From: Breviolum minutum Mf 1.05b.01
Lineage: Eukaryota; Sar; Dinophyceae; Suessiales; Symbiodiniaceae
Reading direction: 5' to 3'
Length of the DNA stretch: 64,000 nucleotides
Assembly: GCA_000507305.1 (NCBI GenBank)
Contig: DF239337.1
Location: 161,321-225,320, forward strand
The position numbers and the translations under genes are program-made. The notes under the pieces are model-generated. The model made no database searches. It was not told the origin of the DNA and saw nothing but the letters and a program-made list of their open reading frames with translations. Positions 35,220 to 48,683 of this stretch are shown in pieces; position 1 is the first letter of the stretch; each line of letters begins with the position of its first letter.

Positions 35220-38200
35220 CTATGCCCCAACTGTTGGGAATGCACTGGCAAAGTCTTCCACCTTGCTCTTGAGATCCAAGAGTTTGCCTGGCAAATGTTG
35301 TTTTGGGCCATTGCTTTCCGTTTTCCGTGGGTTTTTGTTGCTCTCTTTTTTGGTTTTGGGCCAACTATGGGTGAATCATCCTACTTCACCCTTTCTTTAA
35401 ACAATCATCTTGAAGGTCCATGACCTACTTTGACCTATGATGGGCCTCTGGGGAATGGCTCCGAAAAAATGGGGTAGCTGCGGCGGGAGCACCACCTGCA
35501 ACTCCGTATCTCAATATATATATATACATATAACTCAAAAATAAATAGATATCTGATATCTGCCTTTACAACAATATTTATATGCCCAAGGTCTAAGGTC
35601 TAAATTTTAGATACATTAAAACAAATATATATATATATACACATGGTAAGATGCTGTTAAAAGTGTGTTGCAAGTACCCCATTTCCTTAAACCACTATAT
35701 TTAAGGTTTCTAAATCTGACAGACTCACTGATCATGCAATAGATCATCTTAGTGGGTACTAACGCCCCAGCTCCTCACACCACTTTGGTCACAAAATACC
35801 CTCGGTAGCAACCAACCACAACTTCACTACAACCACAACTTCACTACCCTGGGATTTCAGCCTCCCAAAAGTGCGACTTTTGAACCGCAATACTAGTTGA
35901 TGGCTCCAACTCGCCAAGTAGGGATGAACATAAATAATGCTTGAAACCATGTGATCTCCCACCACCAAGAAATCAGGGGTATGCAATCCAACCCCTAGGA
36001 ACCCTCATCCTAAACTATCCCTTCCGGGGCCTGGAGGGCTTTCTGCAAGGACACGTTTGAAATCCACCAGCTTTGGGCCACTCTCCTGTTTTTTCCGGTG
36101 GGAAGTGGTGAGAGAAAAATTGGTACAATAAACTTCACTTATCGCAAGTCGAGTAACTCAGAAATCAGAAACAAAAAACACCACCTTAACTCATGCAAAT
36201 CATTTAACAAAAAATGGGATTTGAAATGTCTCTGTGGTCTGTTTCTGTGCAATGTCATTTGGACCTTACCCAGGTCCTTCTGCACTTCCACTGCAATATC
36301 GACGGCACTGCCAATGAATTCTCCAATCCGAACAAAATCATCCTTGGTTCTTCCCACATGAAAAATCCTAACCACCATTTGTCTCTCCAAATGAGCCTTG
36401 TAAACATTTATAAACCTCTATAGTCCTTGGGGTAGCTTTAGGTAGGGGAGCAGCTAGGAGTCCAACAACACCATCAACAAAGGCTCAGCTCAGCTAGAGC
36501 TGAGAATACTTGGTTGCTACATTTGTTTGCCCCCCGTGGGCGGGGGAGCACATGGATGCAAGATTCCCAGGGTGCGGCTGTATAAGCTACCATGAGCCCC
36601 CAAAAGCCATGAAACATCCAGGTTTTTTGGCAACCTAAAAAACCAGGTTATTAAAAATTTTACCATAAAAACCACCCTAAAAATGTAGGTTTTGGGGAGG
36701 CCCATATTTATTAACTATTGGTTTTCCTACTAGAAATGATCAGCACTTGGGGTGTGAAATGGGGGTTACCACCATGTTAAGGAAACACCCATGAAAGGTA
36801 TTTTCCCCTATATATTGTACTAAACCCCTACGTTTTTTCTGACTCCAAGGAACTTCCATCAAACCGCGGGAGGTCATCGCTGGAGTACCGACACGTAAAC
36901 CATTGGGATTCATGGCGCTCTTATCGCCCGGAATGGTGTTCCTTAAGGGTGGCACACAACGGGTTGGCAGTTGTCCAAGGATCAACTAATGGTACAGGTG
37001 GTTGAAATTCCTGGGATTGACCTTATGAAAGGGTGGGGGAAGCCGCTATATCCCATAGGATCCATCTATGGTATATTTAGCTAAGAGACCCCAATCCCGC
37101 GTACCTTCTTGTAGAGGAATATGTTCACGAGGACAAGTTTCAAAACTAAATAGACTAGAACTATATAAATATACTTACTGTAATTATAAATACTAATTAT
37201 ACTTGGTGGTTTTACGTATTTATACTTGGTGGCTCATGGTAGTTTGTAACTAAAGTTTGGTTATAACCAAAACTATCCTCATTACACTTACTAACTAGTT
37301 ACCAACTACCATGATCCACCAAATATCTATACATGTTATCTCTATTCATGGACTTTGTCTAAAATTCATTACACTGTCATGTCAACTCACCTTTTGCCAG
37401 CCCTCTTTTCCTGCATCAGTCCCCGTACCACCTGAGAAACAGAAAACACCATGGAATTTGTGGTTATGTAGCACCTATACTTGACCCAAAAGGGGTACGT
37501 ACCAGAGGGGTCTCTTACCTATATTTACCTATAATGATTTACCATCAAAATCAACCATTCATGGGTCTTTTATATACCATCCTAGGCATCCATCAACATA
37601 TTCTCAGATGATGATGCTTGGGATGTCTAAACACCGAAACGAAAAGCATAGTATCTGTGGTTTCATGAAACCATTCTCAGTTTCGGTGATTGGATCCCTA
37701 ATGGTAAATTTGTGGTTTGGAGTCCTGGGGGTCGCCTTAGTAATTGCTACTTTGAGGATATAGAATTCCAAACCACCAATTTACCATCAGTTGAAAGGAG
37801 ATGTTTTTGGTGACTTCGGGACAGATTTCTGTTTTTGGATATGTTGGGATAAGCAATAAGTGGACATCTTTTTTGAAATTGACAGGTGAATACTCAAGGG
37901 AGGGGTGAATATGGGTTGACATGTTTTTGTTGCTTCTTTTCGGGGGTGCAAACACCAAAGCTAAAGAAGCTGACCTTCCTTTCCCTAGGAAGGTCAGCAA
38001 AATCGGATCGATGTTGCACTTGCCTTTGGAAATGACGTCATGTTATTCATCCATCAATTGACATGTCTGTAGAAATATCAAATGGTTAAACGCATACATT
38101 TATAGACGCAACTTGGGATGCTGCACCTCCCAAAAAACAGTCACCACCAGTAATATCTATAGTAGGGGATCCCCATTTAAGCTTTACTTCGCATTGTTGC

Positions 38201-41200
38201 TGGCATGGGAAGCATCCTTGATTGTATATATGTATATAAATATAAATATATATAAATATATATATATATAATGGAATCAAAGGACACCCAAAAATGCATC
38301 TGCATAAACATACATATAAAAATATATGCATCTTTATGTCTAGTTTGGAAATCTAGTTTCCCCCACTCCAGCGTTCAACAAAAAGTTGCGGCTCCAGATA
38401 ACGAAAAGATCTAAAAGCGAAGAATTTGCATGATGGGACCATCATCTAGTAAGGTAGTTGGAACATGGGGTTGGGGTATATATCAATGCCAATTCTAAAT
38501 GGCATCAAAGCCACTGTATATATATATATATACACTTGATATCACTTGATCAGTACCAATTTGATCCGATTTGGGAGAGTTACAAAAAAGTCAGCAGCTG
38601 AATTATTTTCACCAGGTATGCATGGTGTCCAAATACCAACTCCTCCGTTTCCTGCCAGGCACTTGTTGAGAACAATCGAAGCTTGCTCACAAACAGCTTC
38701 CGCTTTTGAACCATTAATGCCCTTGGAACGCAAATCAATCAGCAGCAAATGATTGTCCTTGGTGGTTTTGGTGGAAGTGTTGGTCGTTCAAGTCACACAA
38801 GATTGTTTTTGTCGGCCTGTTCTTTGAGGCTAGCTGTCCTTTGTATACATTTGGAAAGTAGATGGTACAGTTCTCATGCATTGGTCTAGATCAACACTGT
38901 GGGATACCTCACCAAAACCGAATTCAGGGTTGTTAGGATAAATTCATCTCACCCATCTCTTTACGAAACTACCTTTTGGATCAGGTCGGGTGAAGTCAAA
39001 AATAGATAAAAATAGATGGTTGAGCACCCCCAAGAGAAAAACAACTCGGCTTAGTTTTGTTAAGGAGCCATAATTATCATTAAGAGCCGGTTTGTCCGAT
39101 CGCCTTTTACCATATGATAGTGCTGAACCCCATTTCAGGATTGATACTGTTCAAAACATCTTATTCTTTGAAATGCCACTTTTTGGGCCCTGGCTGCAAC
39201 CAAGCAACGGTACCTCCCGAGACCAAATTGAAATTACATTTCTGCAAGGACTCTCCAAAAGCCTTCGAGTTCCTGGGAAAACGCCCAAAATCCACCAAAA
39301 AACAAAATGTCACCGCACAAATGGCGGTGTCATTTTGTAAGATCGGCAATTGGTACAAACCCTAAGGATCTGTTGGTATGTCCTAAGAATCCCGGAAGTT
39401 CCCCGTTCACCAATCCTATGACCTGGGGATATCTGGGGATGGGATGTTTCGACCATCAATCCTACCGGAGGGGTCAACAGCACAAGGACATGAACAAAAA
39501 TTAATGGCTAATTAACCAACCCTTAATGTACCCCAATCAGAAATAAGTTTTTGTTTTTATAAGACCTTTATTTAAGGTAAAACCAAAGGCCTCAGGAAAA
39601 GGCGGGGGGGTGGTTGATTAGCCTTTAAGCAAAATGATAGGTCAAGCTTGTTTTGTTTTTGGGGGGGATTTGACATCTTGTGGGTGCCATCATGGCTTCA
39701 AACACTGAGGGACTGGGGAATGGGGATCTCACCCGAAAACTTTGTGACATGTTCCCAGAAGTGCTTTGTCTTTTTATATCTGACATATCTACCGAAGACC
39801 AAATGTTCCCTTAGTCCAGAGTTATATTTCTTCTTTTGCCACTGTTATGTTGTGTTGTTTGAGTTTGTCTTACTATTTTTCTAAGCACCCTGGACCTGTA
39901 GCCGTTTTAGCCATTTTCGATGAATTCAATTGAGAAATTGAAAAACAACCATGAGAAGTTGGCCCGAAAGTTCCTATTTATTAAATGCCGACGGATGTAT
40001 CCAAGATGACGGAGTTGTCATCATAAAAATAGATTCCCAAACCGTCTCAAAACTGAAAAACATCAGGTCATGTCAGAAAGCTTTGACCTAATGATTCCTA
40101 ACAAACAAAAAGAAATAGCCAACAGCAAATCAGTGATGTTAAGTTGAGAATCTTGGTTTCGATAATCCTAGGAATTTCAAAACATCCAGTTTAGGTTGTC
40201 TCCCAAACAAGAAGAAATTACATCACCGGCCCCAAACATTTCCACATCGTTTAATGACATCTCTTCGGTGGGTGGTAATTTTCAGTGGTTGACAGAGATC
40301 TCGGTGATCATTTCACCGATTTTGCCTCCTCAAGTTGAGATCGGTGAGTCACCACAACCATACACCTTGAACAAAAAAGCATCATTTGCCCATCAAATCT
40401 ATATGCACCTATGTTATGCAAATAAAAGATCATACTATATATGATTACATCATGAAACGTAAATACTGATAACTGATACCGCATATTTCTCAAAATCAAT
40501 CATTCAAGTCCTAAAAAAAACCTAAGATTTAATTTAGGTATACAAAAGAAATATTTACAATTTCGAAGAGTCATCATACAATAGAAATCACCACCTTCAC
40601 CCAAACTCTGGGGTAGCTTGGGCCCATAGGATCCTATGAGCGTTTTTTCGCTCCTCAAAAAGCAAAGATGGAACCTGCAAAAAAAAATGGGGTTTGATTC
40701 AAATCATGTTTCCTTTCCCAATGCTCAATATGTGGTACAGTAAATCTTTACCTACATTTGGCCGAAAAAATCTATGGTAAATGTAGGTAAAATAACGTCA
40801 TACATTGAGCATCTGGGTTTAAAAAATCCTTTCCACCAATATCTTAAAGCAGTGCTTGGGGGAGTAACAGAGCAAGCACTTCCATGACCTCGAAAGATCT
40901 CTATCTTGCACCACAAATGGGGAAAACCATCAAATTCATACCATTTTACTCAGGTTGTAAAACCATCAAGTTCCAAGTTCTCCTTTTTCCCGAAAAAGCA
41001 AAGTAGACCAAAAAAAAAAGAAACGATTAAACAGTCACTTCACAACACATCAAACCATTTTCACCGCCTTCTTCCTGTATGCTTAATTCTGACCCAAATG
41101 ATGGAATTGACTCCTTTCCCTCCACCCCCCCCCCCAAAAAAAAAAACAAAAAAAACATGCCAATTCAAAGCTTCTTGATGACCTGTTCGATATAGGTCTT

Positions 41201-44200
41201 AAACCTCGGATCTGAAATGCCCCCAGGATGAAGGTTGGATTCCTTTGGGATTCCTTAGGCTTTTAAACATGTAATAGTCTAAGGTGGGGACTGTTGCCAA
41301 GTAAGGGGTAGATCCAATTTGTGTTGCTTCTTTTAAAACTATCCTAGGAATCCCCAAATGGAATCAATTTGAGAGGAGAGATGTGGAAAAAAACAACATC
41401 ACCTATCCATGTCAACCCCAAAACCTGCCCCCTGAAAAATGATCGTTGCAAAACGTTTGGTTTATTTTTGGAAAGCATTTTTATTACTACCTTTTCAAGT
41501 CAGCTACAGAAAAATAGTGCTGCTTTAAATCCTTGAAAAAATGGTTGGTGGCTCAAATGGCCTTCAATACCTGCAATACCGATATATGAAACCCCGATCA
41601 AAACGGTGAAGGTTGAAGCCTCTGAAACTGTCTGAAACCAAAGATAGGGAGAAAACCAAACCAAAAGTGGTCTTTTTTTAACATGTGATTCTGGTTCTAC
41701 CAAGGATATCCAATCCAACAAATTTACCAAAAAAAACAGCTGAGGACCTCAGACCTCAACCCACAAACAAGCAGATTTTTGGTTGGAAGAAACTCGGGTG
41801 AATTGGCTTGTTTCAAGGCTACAGCCAAAGCGGTGATGCTCTGATTGTGTGGTCCTCCTTGAAGTCCTGGAAAAACACTGGCATTGATACGTTCCTCCAA
41901 GTCGTACATAATGGCATTGCCTTTCCTGGGTGAGGCAAAGTTTTGGTGGTGTAAGACGGTATAGGTGGGTTTGGATCTATAGAACTTAGATGATGAGAAT
42001 TGATGAAAGATGATCCTTTGTCCCGTTTCATTGTACATGTTCATTCTTCATCTAAACATCAGTACCACTTGATGGCTCATGTTACTGATTAAACTTAGCT
42101 ATAGGCCTGGGGGAAGCCCTTAAATAAGTTGGTTCGACCCCACTTGTAAAGACCCGTGAGATTAAAATATATCATAACTGAGTACAAGAAGCTACCAAGT
42201 AGGATGCTGATGATATGCGCGGATGGTTTTGACAAGTGGCTATGCTGTGCTCCTGCACTGGTTGGTTTCATACGAGTTTCATACGCATGGTGCAGGCTTT
42301 GTTCCACCAACTAACAATTAGCATTAGATACAGGCACCTCCCCAATGAAGGGGATCACCATGAACCGATCCGGATGCTTGACCATGATGTCAGGGTCTGA
42401 TGAGATGTTCTTTCACCTAAATTGGTAATTTTTGGCACGCATAAACCCACCAAAAAACAGATCCTGCAAAAATATTACCTACTAGTAGGGACTTCAAAAA
42501 ACCCATTTTGAGGCCATCAAATATCTAGACCCCCTCCCATCAATTGACTTTTCATGGGCACCAGCTACTGGCTACCTATAACATACTTACCGGTAAACTG
42601 CACCAAGGCGGGTTATTGTTCTTCAACTCCCCGAACCATTGGGAGTAATATCTCATCAAGAGGGGTTAAAAAAAACATTGCTCAGATGTAAAAATATAGG
42701 GTCCAGGCTAGAAACAAAAAAACTTGATTATATATTTGATTCCCTGACATGTTTGGTCCTGTGACATTTGTGGATCTTTAAAAAAAATCCGTGTTAACTG
42801 TTTAGTCAAATTAAGACTATCATAATTCCTAAAAACCTGAAGTAGGGGCATTTTGAAAGGATTCCCTTACAATCACCACCTTCCGAGGTGACCAACCGTC
42901 GATTTGGTTGCGAACTATAATTCCTAAACCTGAATTATGGATAATCAAGGGCATCAACTGGGCCGTTTTCTCCCTTACTTTGTGGCAGTTTTCTCCCTTA
43001 CTTCACCACCAATTTGCCCAAACAAAATCAACCCAAGTCTCTTGTCCGTTCCTCGCTGGCCTTTTCTGAAAAAAATCATCGCACCACGGGGGCCTCGTAG
43101 GGATTTGTGCGTGGTGGTGGTGACGACATCAGCATACCTCAGCGGTTTTGAGGCACCACCAACTACTTTAATCACAAGAATTCCTAACAGAACTGAACAA
43201 ATGACATTTGTAAGTATGTTTCAACTAAGTACTTAGATTATCTTCTGTTTGCTTCCTGGTGACTTGGAAAAAGTGAAAACACATGTGCTTTCGAATTGGT
43301 GATTTGCCAATTTCTTTGGAAGTAAACAATCAAGCAAAGTATCCAAGATTACAAGACATGCACTCATAAAGCTAAATTGAAAGACCCCAACTTATTTCCA
43401 ATTATATATGTATGAAGGGATTCTAGATACACCAAACCTCAATAGCTACCTTGCAAGCACGAACTAGCCAACATTCCATTTAATACACCCCATCTATATA
43501 ACACATAGAAACCTCCAAAACAAGTTTTTTCTCAACTTTCCTACCTTTCAATATAGTGCCCCCAACCCTCGAAGCTTACTTACGCCTTCGCTAAAATCAA
43601 AGGTGCTCAAAAGGAGAAGGAATTGCTCCCCCCACGACCAGGCCACTAATATGTGCCATGTCGGCGAGTAAGTAAGCTCCACACTTATCAGCAATCTCAC
43701 GCATTCCTGGTGCTTGTTTGGATTGAAACTCTGATTGAAAGCAACACCTTTTCAGAATTTCAAGATATATAAGATAGTTTTTGTCCCCCATGTGGCGCAT
43801 AAACAACTGATTCTTGTTGTGTGGGTTTACCGCCTTCATTTTACAGCTTAAACTTTCAAAAGTTTTTTGAACATTTGGAAACGCAACAAACATAAACAAC
43901 AAGCACCTACAAATAGTATCATAATCCGACTAAAAAAGATAGGAAACAAACAAAAAAAAAACAAATACAAAAAACGGACTCTTTCAGACCACCCAGCTTC
44001 GGCTATAGTCGATCAACCGACTGTATGCTGAAGTGCCTGCAATCAAAATCTTGGGCCGGATGCGGAGTGCAAACTTCTCACACTCGTCGTAGTCGATCAA
44101 ACCAGTCCTGAGTGTGAACCAGCCCTGTTCCCCAACAAAAAATAGTCCAACAGCTGTAGAGCAGTTGATGTTTATGTGAGCAACTACCCTTGGACCCCAA

Positions 44201-47200
44201 AACCATGGAAAAATGAAGGTTGTGGGTTCCCATGCTAATTATGCGGTATATCCCCTCAAAAAAATGTATAGGTATACACTCTGTAAGGTCATTAAGTCTT
44301 TTTCTTGTGAGGTTCATACATTTGGAAACTAGGAACTCATGAGCAACCACCAAGAAAAAAGCGAGTGATCCCAAAGCCATGAAATCCTGCAATGGGTGAA
44401 TGGTGAAATTCCCATCTCATGGAAAACTATTTTATATATCTCCTACTGATCCGTGGCTATAAAAGAAGGGTATGATGTGATTTTCCTCTACAACCCAAAC
44501 ATATCCAACAGCACCAAGGAAACGGGTGGGATTTCCGAAGGTGGAAATGCACACACATTTCCGGCCGAGAGTCTCTTCATTTAATCGGTATGGAATGGAC
44601 TCGAAGTACTTGGACACCATGGAAATCTTCTTGGTGTCTGTCTGGTAGCCATGAGACAAGTGACCTAGGATACAAACAATCCCAGCCTCCAACGCTCTAG
44701 CCGCTCGATGATTGGACATCCCCTCCCACATCCATTCCACCCAAAAAACAAAAACGCAAAACAATACCAACACTTTTGGATATATATATACACATGAAAA
44801 TGAAGAAATTTCCACATTTAAATTTGTTTTCCGGAAGCTAACGATTTTATAAGAAAAAAATTGGAGGAAGAAAACTAGCACCCCTTTTTTGCCTTGAGAT
44901 TAAACATTCATCCTTCCAGGCGCCACCATGTGGAAGATCTAAGCCCATGATGCGGTCGTGTACATCGCACAGCGCGGTAAAAACCTGAAAATTGGCTGGC
45001 GATCCACTGAGGGATTGCACGTTCACACCCCACTCCTGCAGGAGAAGAACACGAGGCACCTAGTAAGGTGAAGCGTGGCAAGGACATACACCATTCTGGG
45101 CAAATTACTATATTTCCTAAACCTGAATTAAGGGGATGTTGGGGGGATTCCCCAACTAAACCACCATACATGTTAATTAGTGATGTTGTGGGACAAAAAT
45201 TGATGAAATCATGAATGCTTGATGGTAAATGGCATCGTTTTTTTCATTTCACGTGCATGTTGGTAAAATGGTACATGTTCAATTTCTTGCCTGCAAATTG
45301 AATATTTTTGCTGAGCTTGGTGGTTAAGCTGATCAAATTATTTCCTATGAAATTCTGAGTAGATTTCAAGGAATGTCCTTCCCCCACCATTTGAAGGAAA
45401 GTTAACTTTCCCATTGGCGCGATCAACAGCTGTATCGCGAACGGTCCTTGGGATCTAATCTGCAAGCTTCCAAAGCTCGTTGTTGGCACAAACGTTCGGC
45501 CTGATCAATGAACTCATTGCCACCATAGTAACGGGCTCCTGGGAAATCAAGCCGAAGAGCTTCTCCCCAAATGACACCTTTTAAATAATTTTTGTTTCAC
45601 CCCCGCAAAATGGAATTGACAAGGAAAAACCAAAGCAATTTGAAGATGTATCTCCTATAGTAAAATGATGATGTTCCATTGTCATGTTAGTTTTCCGGGG
45701 GGGGGTATATCAATCCGACGCAAACATCTATAAAGAACTGGTGGCCTTGAAAACGGCCCAAGCAGCTGACTTCTCTTTGGGGCATTCTTCGGTCCAGTCG
45801 TCTCAAGTTACGGACCTGATTTCCCCCAGGATGGTTGACTGACAAAAGATTACATCGCTGTTACGCCCTGGAAGATTAACATGGAACATAATCATATATA
45901 ATCATGGAGGTTTGGAAGATAATTTTCCTTTCTAAATGGGTGATTTGTAGGTTCCACGTTAATCTTCCAGGGTCCACTCTGTAAACTCTGTATAAAAAGC
46001 GTTTTGCTGCTATTCACTTGCAGTATAAATGTTCCATGAACAAAATCTGAACATATCACAGCATGTAACCTTATATAATAGAAATTTTGCGCACTAGTTA
46101 TAATTCTACAAGAACAACACTAATACAAGCGCAAAACACACTCCGACTCCACCACGGGATGCGTTTCTTTTTGCCCGTGGGCAAGAATTCCTGGATATCC
46201 CTCTGAGTACTTGTTGACCATCACAGAGCCAACTGCCTCCAGCACCGGTGTCGGTGCAAAATTTTCTGAGGCGATCAAGTTCACACAACGCCGCTGCCTG
46301 GGGAAGCAGGTGATCGTGGCGAGGGATAGTCGGGGTGGTGTGGGTTGGTTTTGAAAAGAACAAGGCCAAGTCATACAATGTGACTTCCAACATGTGAGGT
46401 GGTTTGGTTTTTAACATAGAAAAAATGTACCATGAGATCAACATTTGAGATTTAGACCAAGACATGAGTGCCGCATGAAAAGTACGAGTTGGCAATCAAA
46501 GTTCAATGTTCGTCCCCGAAATGCGGTTATCATCTAGGTTAGACACTCTTTTAAAAAATAGAAGGCACATATGGGACACAATTCTTGGCTTATTAAGTTG
46601 CGTTTACCGTTTACCGCTTTTCTTGCCGAGCCCAGGCATGTATTTTGACCTCGATGTAGCTTGTGGAATGCCATGGAAAGTCTGAAAGTCCTCTCAAGCC
46701 TTCAACATGCTTCACAAAGAAGGTGATAAGAAAGGTGACGTCTAAGCGGTTATACGGTTATAAGTTCTACTATCCCTAGGGATCCAATCACCTCCTGAGA
46801 ATAGTACTGGAACCTCAGTACTTTGCTGAGGAGGTGATTCAACATCACAATCATTATCTGACAATATGACTGGATGCCTAGGGTATACTTTAAGATAAGT
46901 ATAAAGTCCCTTCCAGGATGCAGTCTGACTAAAACTTTGGGCGGATCGGATCCGCCTAACAAAATGGGATTTTTGTTGGAGGTGATCACTGGCAAGCACA
47001 GTGATTACAATATAAGCTTTAGTGATTCTGGCCAAAAATACTTCAATGGATATGTTTCATCATTGCATTTGGTGGGGCGATTATAAACCAGCGGCGCTTG
47101 AACGACTTGAAACTCCCGGCTCTCTGGCAGGAATGCTCATTCAATCCCATCGTATCATGATGAAATGAAATGTAATTGCAAAGCAATTCAAAACAAGCCT

Positions 47201-48546
47201 GTCTCTTGGGATATGTGATGTCCACTATGGAGTCCTGGAACCACACTAGGGAGAACAAAAAAAAAAACAGTGAATTATATCAATTTAATGGGAACATGTT
47301 TGAGGATATCAAAATTATTAGAATTGATATCCACTTACTTGTACTAGGGTCCGTCGTCAGGACCTTCGTCAATGATTTGCGTTTCCGGCTTGTAACTTAT
47401 GTAAGATTTGTAAAGCTGGCTAGTCTTCAACCCCAAGAATAAGAAAGGGTTCATTTAAGTCACCCATACCATCCATGTATGGTATATTTACCTAACATTT
47501 GGTTGATTTTTATGGTAAATGTAGGTATATATACCAGTCCCATGGATCCTATGGGTCATCATTCAGCATGGGATCCTTGTCTATGTCGGGATTTTGTTTG
47601 TCAGGAGGTTTCAGTGAACGTTCAACACATATTAAACAAATTGGGTTTTAAAACACGGGATGTTGATCTGGAGCAGTTCACCCACATTTATTTCATCAGA
47701 ATCTAACGGAAAAAACCCACCCGTTTCTTTAATCATCATTGTTGTCAATAACTCCTTCTTACAGCCTTATTCTCCTTTTGGGTGTGGGCATTGGCTACTC
47801 GGAAGCCAATTCAGCAACTGAATGTCCTGAATTTGTTTGCCGCCAAAAACATAGAATCCGAATCTTGTCGCTACAACCCTCAGAACTCATAGCATTTAGC
47901 CTCATAAAAATTGAACAATTATGCAACAGCCTTTATTCACCCCTCATTTTCTAGTTGGGGGGCTTAGCTTTCAGGAAGGTTATGCTGGCATTCTGATGGA
48001 ACATTTCGCAGTTGTCAACCCAGATGCCGATCTTTCTCAGCTTCGATAATGTTGTGAATTTCAGGGTCCATCTCCTGGGTCCAAAACTCGTGGAGATGGT
48101 TCTAACACAGCGAGGGGTGTGTGTCAAAACTCCTATATTTTAAGATGACTGAAATGTGCCTTTCAGAATTTACCTTGAATACCCTGGTTAGAGGTCAATG
48201 AACACCTCAAAACGCGATATCAAAGGAGGTTTGTTTGCTGTTGCAATCTGTTATAGAAACTTCAATTGTTTTACACCATCCACCTGATGATAATAGTGTC
48301 CAGCCCATTTACTGAAAACAAACCCCAGCAGAAAACAACAACTCTCATCCCAAAGAACTTCATTAAAAATTCCTCACTCTTCACCAACCATCACCAACCA
48401 TGAATGCCACACATCGGATCATCGGACTCCTTCAGTGGCGTGTTAAGCCTCATGGCTTCTACCGTAATGCCACGCACAAAATTGGACCCGGTCACACCAG
48501 TCATTTTGCTGTGAAACACACCCCGGCGCAAGGCTGGGACGGCCAT
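35220..48546 (-). CDS. serine hydroxymethyltransferase (PLP-dependent), complete
   Basis: Interconverts serine plus tetrahydrofolate and glycine plus methylene-tetrahydrofolate; central to one-carbon metabolism. Sixteen exons: 48546-48424, 48101-48028, 46297-46191, 45538-45447, 45035-44924, 44664-44574, 44107-43998, 43706-43607, 43137-43061, 41920-41794, 41204-41175, 39272-39209, 38757-38663, 36941-36854, 36342-36270, 35287-35220. Every junction keeps phase, giving about 476 residues, usual for the family. Signatures in order: [89 protein letters not shown] (PLP lysine near residue 281), [51 protein letters not shown]. The first exon ([17 protein letters not shown]) is basic and could be a mitochondrial presequence. 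Donors: 5 GT, about 5 GC, and the rest GA. Exons 2-16 are firm; the exon 1 donor is chosen between two nearby GA sites. Confidence 0.95.
35892..35967. mobile_element. family A remnant
   Basis: CTAGTTGATGGCTCCAAC at one side and TTGAAACCATGTG then CCCACCACC at the other, in SHMT intron 15. A 17-bp tandem duplication (AACCACAACTTCACTAC) lies just left at about 35814-35847. Confidence 0.55.
36755..36795. mobile_element. family F half element
   Basis: GGGGTTACCACCATGTTAAG then GAAACACCC matches the outer arm of the F copies at 54143 and 60143. The other arm is missing. It lies in SHMT intron 14. Confidence 0.5.
37050..37595. mobile_element. family E element interrupted by a larger insertion
   Basis: The left part, CCATAGGATCCATCTATGG then TATATTTAGCTA, and the right part, TATATTTACCTATAATG then AACCATTCATGGG, together match the uninterrupted E copy at 33607. 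They are separated by the insertion at 37084-37515. It lies in SHMT intron 13. Confidence 0.8.
37084..37515. mobile_element. 432-bp inverted-repeat insertion nested in a family E element
   Basis: Outer ends are AGAGACCCC and GGGGTCTCT. The host sequence TATATTTA(G/C)CTA appears on both sides, consistent with a target duplication. A third-level hairpin (37226-37252 against 37296-37322, arms starting TTGGTGG and TAGTTACC) lies inside. It has no coding capacity. Confidence 0.75.
40721..40812. mobile_element. family E element
   Basis: Arms are AATGCTCAATATGTGG and CATACATTGAGCAT around TTTACCTACATTTGG and AAATGTAGGTAAA, in SHMT intron 11. Confidence 0.8.
45599..45707. mobile_element. family D element
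   Basis: Arms are AATGGAATTGACAAGG-like and TTCCATTGTCATGTTAGTTT, with AATTTGAAGATGTATCTCCT inside, in SHMT intron 3. Confidence 0.75.
45861..45973. mobile_element. family C element
   Basis: Arms are CCCTGGAAGATTAACATGGA and the inverse CACGTTAATCTTCCAGGG. It shares SHMT intron 3 with a family D element, so one intron can hold two families. Confidence 0.85.
46786..46839. repeat. short 54-bp hairpin
   Basis: AATCACCTCCTGAG and CTGAGGAGGTGATT pair, with AGTACTG and CAGTACT inside, in SHMT intron 2. It is shorter than the element families and not matched elsewhere in the window. Confidence 0.7.
47463..47555. mobile_element. family E element
   Basis: CCCATACCATCCATGTATGG at one end and CCATGGATCCTATGGG at the other. 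The core is CTAACATTTGGTTGATTTTT. It lies in SHMT intron 2. Confidence 0.85.
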
Positions 48547-48683
48547 GGCGCTGACCCAAAATCTCTCCGGTGGGTGGGGGAAAAGTGGCTTCTCTCGAGC
48601 CAAATGGCCCCAAAAAACGGGGGAAATATGTAGTTCTGGTGATTTCGACGACTGGAGAGTGCAAAATCGAAAAAATCCCATGA
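48547..48683 (-). promoter_or_regulatory. intergenic spacer, about 137 bp
   Basis: It lies between a probable TAG at 48684-48686 and the SHMT ATG at 48546. The upstream stop is less certain than others, so the spacing is provisional. Confidence 0.4.
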
